This document shows positions 13,939 to 15,500 of a stretch of 15,500 nucleotides of DNA, piece after piece. Each line of letters opens with the position of its first letter. Position 1 is the stretch's first letter. The position numbers and the translations under genes are program-made. The notes beneath the pieces were generated by a model, which was not told the origin of the DNA, searched no databases, and was given only the letters and a program-made list of their open reading frames with translations. This stretch comes from Candidatus Heimdallarchaeota archaeon. GTDB lineage: Archaea; Asgardarchaeota; Heimdallarchaeia; Heimdallarchaeales; Kariarchaeaceae. The stretch spans positions 1 through 15,500 of the forward strand of contig JAAFKL010000396.1 of assembly GCA_021399405.1 (NCBI GenBank). The letters are read 5' to 3'.

Positions 13939-15414
13939 CTAGTTTATTACGTTCAAGAATACTTTCATAGAACTTGATTCATAATTTTTCCTATAAATTG
14001 TGTTGTACGCACAAAATGGAATTAACTTATTGTCCTCGGTCACTTCATGAACGCAACATTTCATAATCCTTCTAACATCAAAATCCCATGAATTCATAAA
14101 TGGTTTAATTGTAATCATTTTTACATTTTTAAGATAATGACCAAGAGATTTGGAAATATCATCGAAATTGAATTCTATCCCACAAGCATTACAAAAACCT
14201 TCTAACATTTCATGGGAACCTGATATACTTGAAAATGAGAATATTGATTCTAGAGATTCTAGAACATCATTATCCAATTCAGGAAATACTGTATTCCTAA
14301 AATAATCCAAATAGTCTTCTACATCTACTAATCTTGAGATTGTCACGAAATCATTGGAAACTGGATCTTTGTAAGAAAATGTAACAGCAGAACAATGCGG
14401 ATACGGGCAAGGAATTGGATAGAAATCATCTTTTACATACATATTATCGGTCTGGGCCGAAATAGCATGAATGACATCAGGCATTGTTGTGTGATCCATT
14501 GGATCGTAATTATCGAATCTGCCTTCAGCAAAAAATGGTTGAAATGAAACTCCAGTGATACCTTCAGTTTCATGAGTAAAATTGACTACATCCCCGATTT
14601 CGTGATCATTAACACCTTTTATCACGGTCATAACTAGATTTATCCCTATGTCAAATTCTTTTAAATGCTCGATAGCTTTCATCTTTTTGTCTAGTAAACC
14701 ATCTTCACCTCGAATCAATTTGTTTGTTTTAGGATCGAAGCCGTCAAATTGTAAGTAAACTGTTATATCACTATTAATCTCATTTATTTTTTTAACAAAT
14801 TCTCTACTTGCTGCAAATTTGAGACCATTGGAATTGAGGATTATTTTTTTGACTTTACTATTGGTAATATTCTGAATAATCTCAAGAAAATCGGGATGAA
14901 CAGTGGGTTCACCTCCAGATAACATAACGACTGCTGGTTCTCCTTCTGATCTTTCTAAGGTCCGGATCATCCCATTGATTGTCTCAATATCCTTGTGATG
15001 TAATCCTTTCACTGGAGCCGATGAAGCAAAACAAGTCGGACATTTCATATTGCACATTTCAGTTATCTCTATTATGGCAAGACAAGTATGCTGTTTGTGG
15101 GATGGGCATAATCCACAATCACTTGGACACCCTTCTATTACCTCAGTTTGAAATTCTAAAGGAATATCTCCCGGTTTGTTATATCTCTCAAAATCACGAT
15201 ACATTTCGTAATCTGAAAATATCAGAGCTTCAAACCACCCGTGAACTGGACATCTTTTTTTCATGTACACTTTGTTTTCTCTGACCAATATTTCTGCATC
15301 AATGGTAATTTTGCATTCTGGGCAAATACTACGTGTAACATTAATAAAAATTGAATCCCTCACTTTTAATTTTGTGGGCTGGATGACTTTCTCCTCAGTG
15401 GATGTCATAAGCAT
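13939..15414 (-). CDS. Radical SAM enzyme of the Tes/MJ0619 (tetraether synthase-like) family
   Basis: A 491-residue, cysteine-rich radical SAM protein with the layout of archaeal tetraether lipid synthase homologues. A rubredoxin-like zinc module carries C31, C34, C55 and His58 (CPEC, then CPVHG); GCPSDCGLCPSHKQHTC (95-111) gives an additional cysteine cluster (96, 100, 103); the radical SAM motif CNMKCPTC (121-128) is CX3CX2C, and SGGEP (166-170) binds SAM. Later cysteines are CPYPHC (336-341), FCNAC (407-411), CC (453-454) and LIPFCAYN (464-471), suitable for further Fe-S clusters. Tes joins phytanyl chains of archaeal lipids by C-C bond formation; homologues may do other C-H chemistry, so the substrate is unproven. 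ATG at 15414 or 15408 may start it; a TATA-like GCTTTATG (15432-15439) is centred 27-28 nt before the second. It leads a two-gene operon with the methyltransferase. Confidence 0.82.
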   Translation of the reverse strand: MLMTSTEEKVIQPTKLKVRDSIFINVTRSICPECKITIDAEILVRENKVYMKKRCPVHGWFEALIFSDYEMYRDFERYNKPGDIPLEFQTEVIEGCPSDCGLCPSHKQHTCLAIIEITEMCNMKCPTCFASSAPVKGLHHKDIETINGMIRTLERSEGEPAVVMLSGGEPTVHPDFLEIIQNITNSKVKKIILNSNGLKFAASREFVKKINEINSDITVYLQFDGFDPKTNKLIRGEDGLLDKKMKAIEHLKEFDIGINLVMTVIKGVNDHEIGDVVNFTHETEGITGVSFQPFFAEGRFDNYDPMDHTTMPDVIHAISAQTDNMYVKDDFYPIPCPYPHCSAVTFSYKDPVSNDFVTISRLVDVEDYLDYFRNTVFPELDNDVLESLESIFSFSSISGSHEMLEGFCNACGIEFNFDDISKSLGHYLKNVKMITIKPFMNSWDFDVRRIMKCCVHEVTEDNKLIPFCAYNTIYRKNYESSSMKVFLNVIN

Positions 15415-15431
15415 GCTATATATCCGATCAA

Positions 15432-15439
15432 CATAAAGC
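15432..15439 (-). promoter_or_regulatory. Possible TATA box of the radical SAM operon
   Basis: The minus strand reads GCTTTATG, centred 27-28 nt before the ATG at 15408 and 21-22 nt before the ATG at 15414. The match is weaker than the other boxes, and a GATATATAGC run (15416-15425) lies too close to either ATG to serve a leaderless start. Nothing else is evident between 15440 and the window end. Confidence 0.35.
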
Positions 15440-15500
15440 TATAGTAATGTGAAACCAAGTGGTTTTTTCAAATTATCAATTTATGGTTAACTAGGCACTA

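Overview
The window looks like archaeal chromosomal DNA of low GC content, plausibly from an Asgard lineage (Lokiarchaeia- or Heimdallarchaeia-like). This rests on inference: at least six genes have a TATA-like element centred about 24-28 nt upstream of the first codon (leaderless archaeal layout), and the gene content is archaeal in character (long IorB-type oxidoreductase subunit, tetraether-synthase-like radical SAM protein, CoA-acylating semialdehyde dehydrogenase). No RNA gene, CRISPR array, insertion sequence or origin was seen, and no gap without a gene exceeds about 210 bases.

Left part (1-4160): a methylmalonate/malonate-semialdehyde dehydrogenase, a class I methyltransferase on the minus strand, a small helical protein and a class III PLP aminotransferase. 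The dehydrogenase and aminotransferase could together turn a beta-amino acid (for example beta-alanine) via a semialdehyde into an acyl-CoA.

Centre (4170-10460): a minus-strand 3-methyladenine-glycosylase-I-like protein, then a compact same-strand run of six genes: a TGT-like enzyme, two tandem YaaA/DUF6884-like paralogues, an unrecognised two-part protein, a second TGT-like enzyme resembling DpdA, and a PP2C-family phosphatase. This is the most interesting part. Two diverged guanine-exchange enzymes plus two YaaA-like proteins suggest a 7-deazaguanine nucleic-acid modification system, perhaps of DNA, in an arrangement I do not recognise from described dpd clusters. No helicase or nuclease is visible, so the sequence gives no direct sign of a restriction arm.

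Right part (10468-15414): a DUF2461 protein (minus), a long IorB-like 2-oxoacid:ferredoxin oxidoreductase subunit (plus), and a minus-strand pair made of a Tes/MJ0619-like radical SAM enzyme followed 14 nt later by a methyltransferase. That pair suggests lipid or other small-molecule chemistry.
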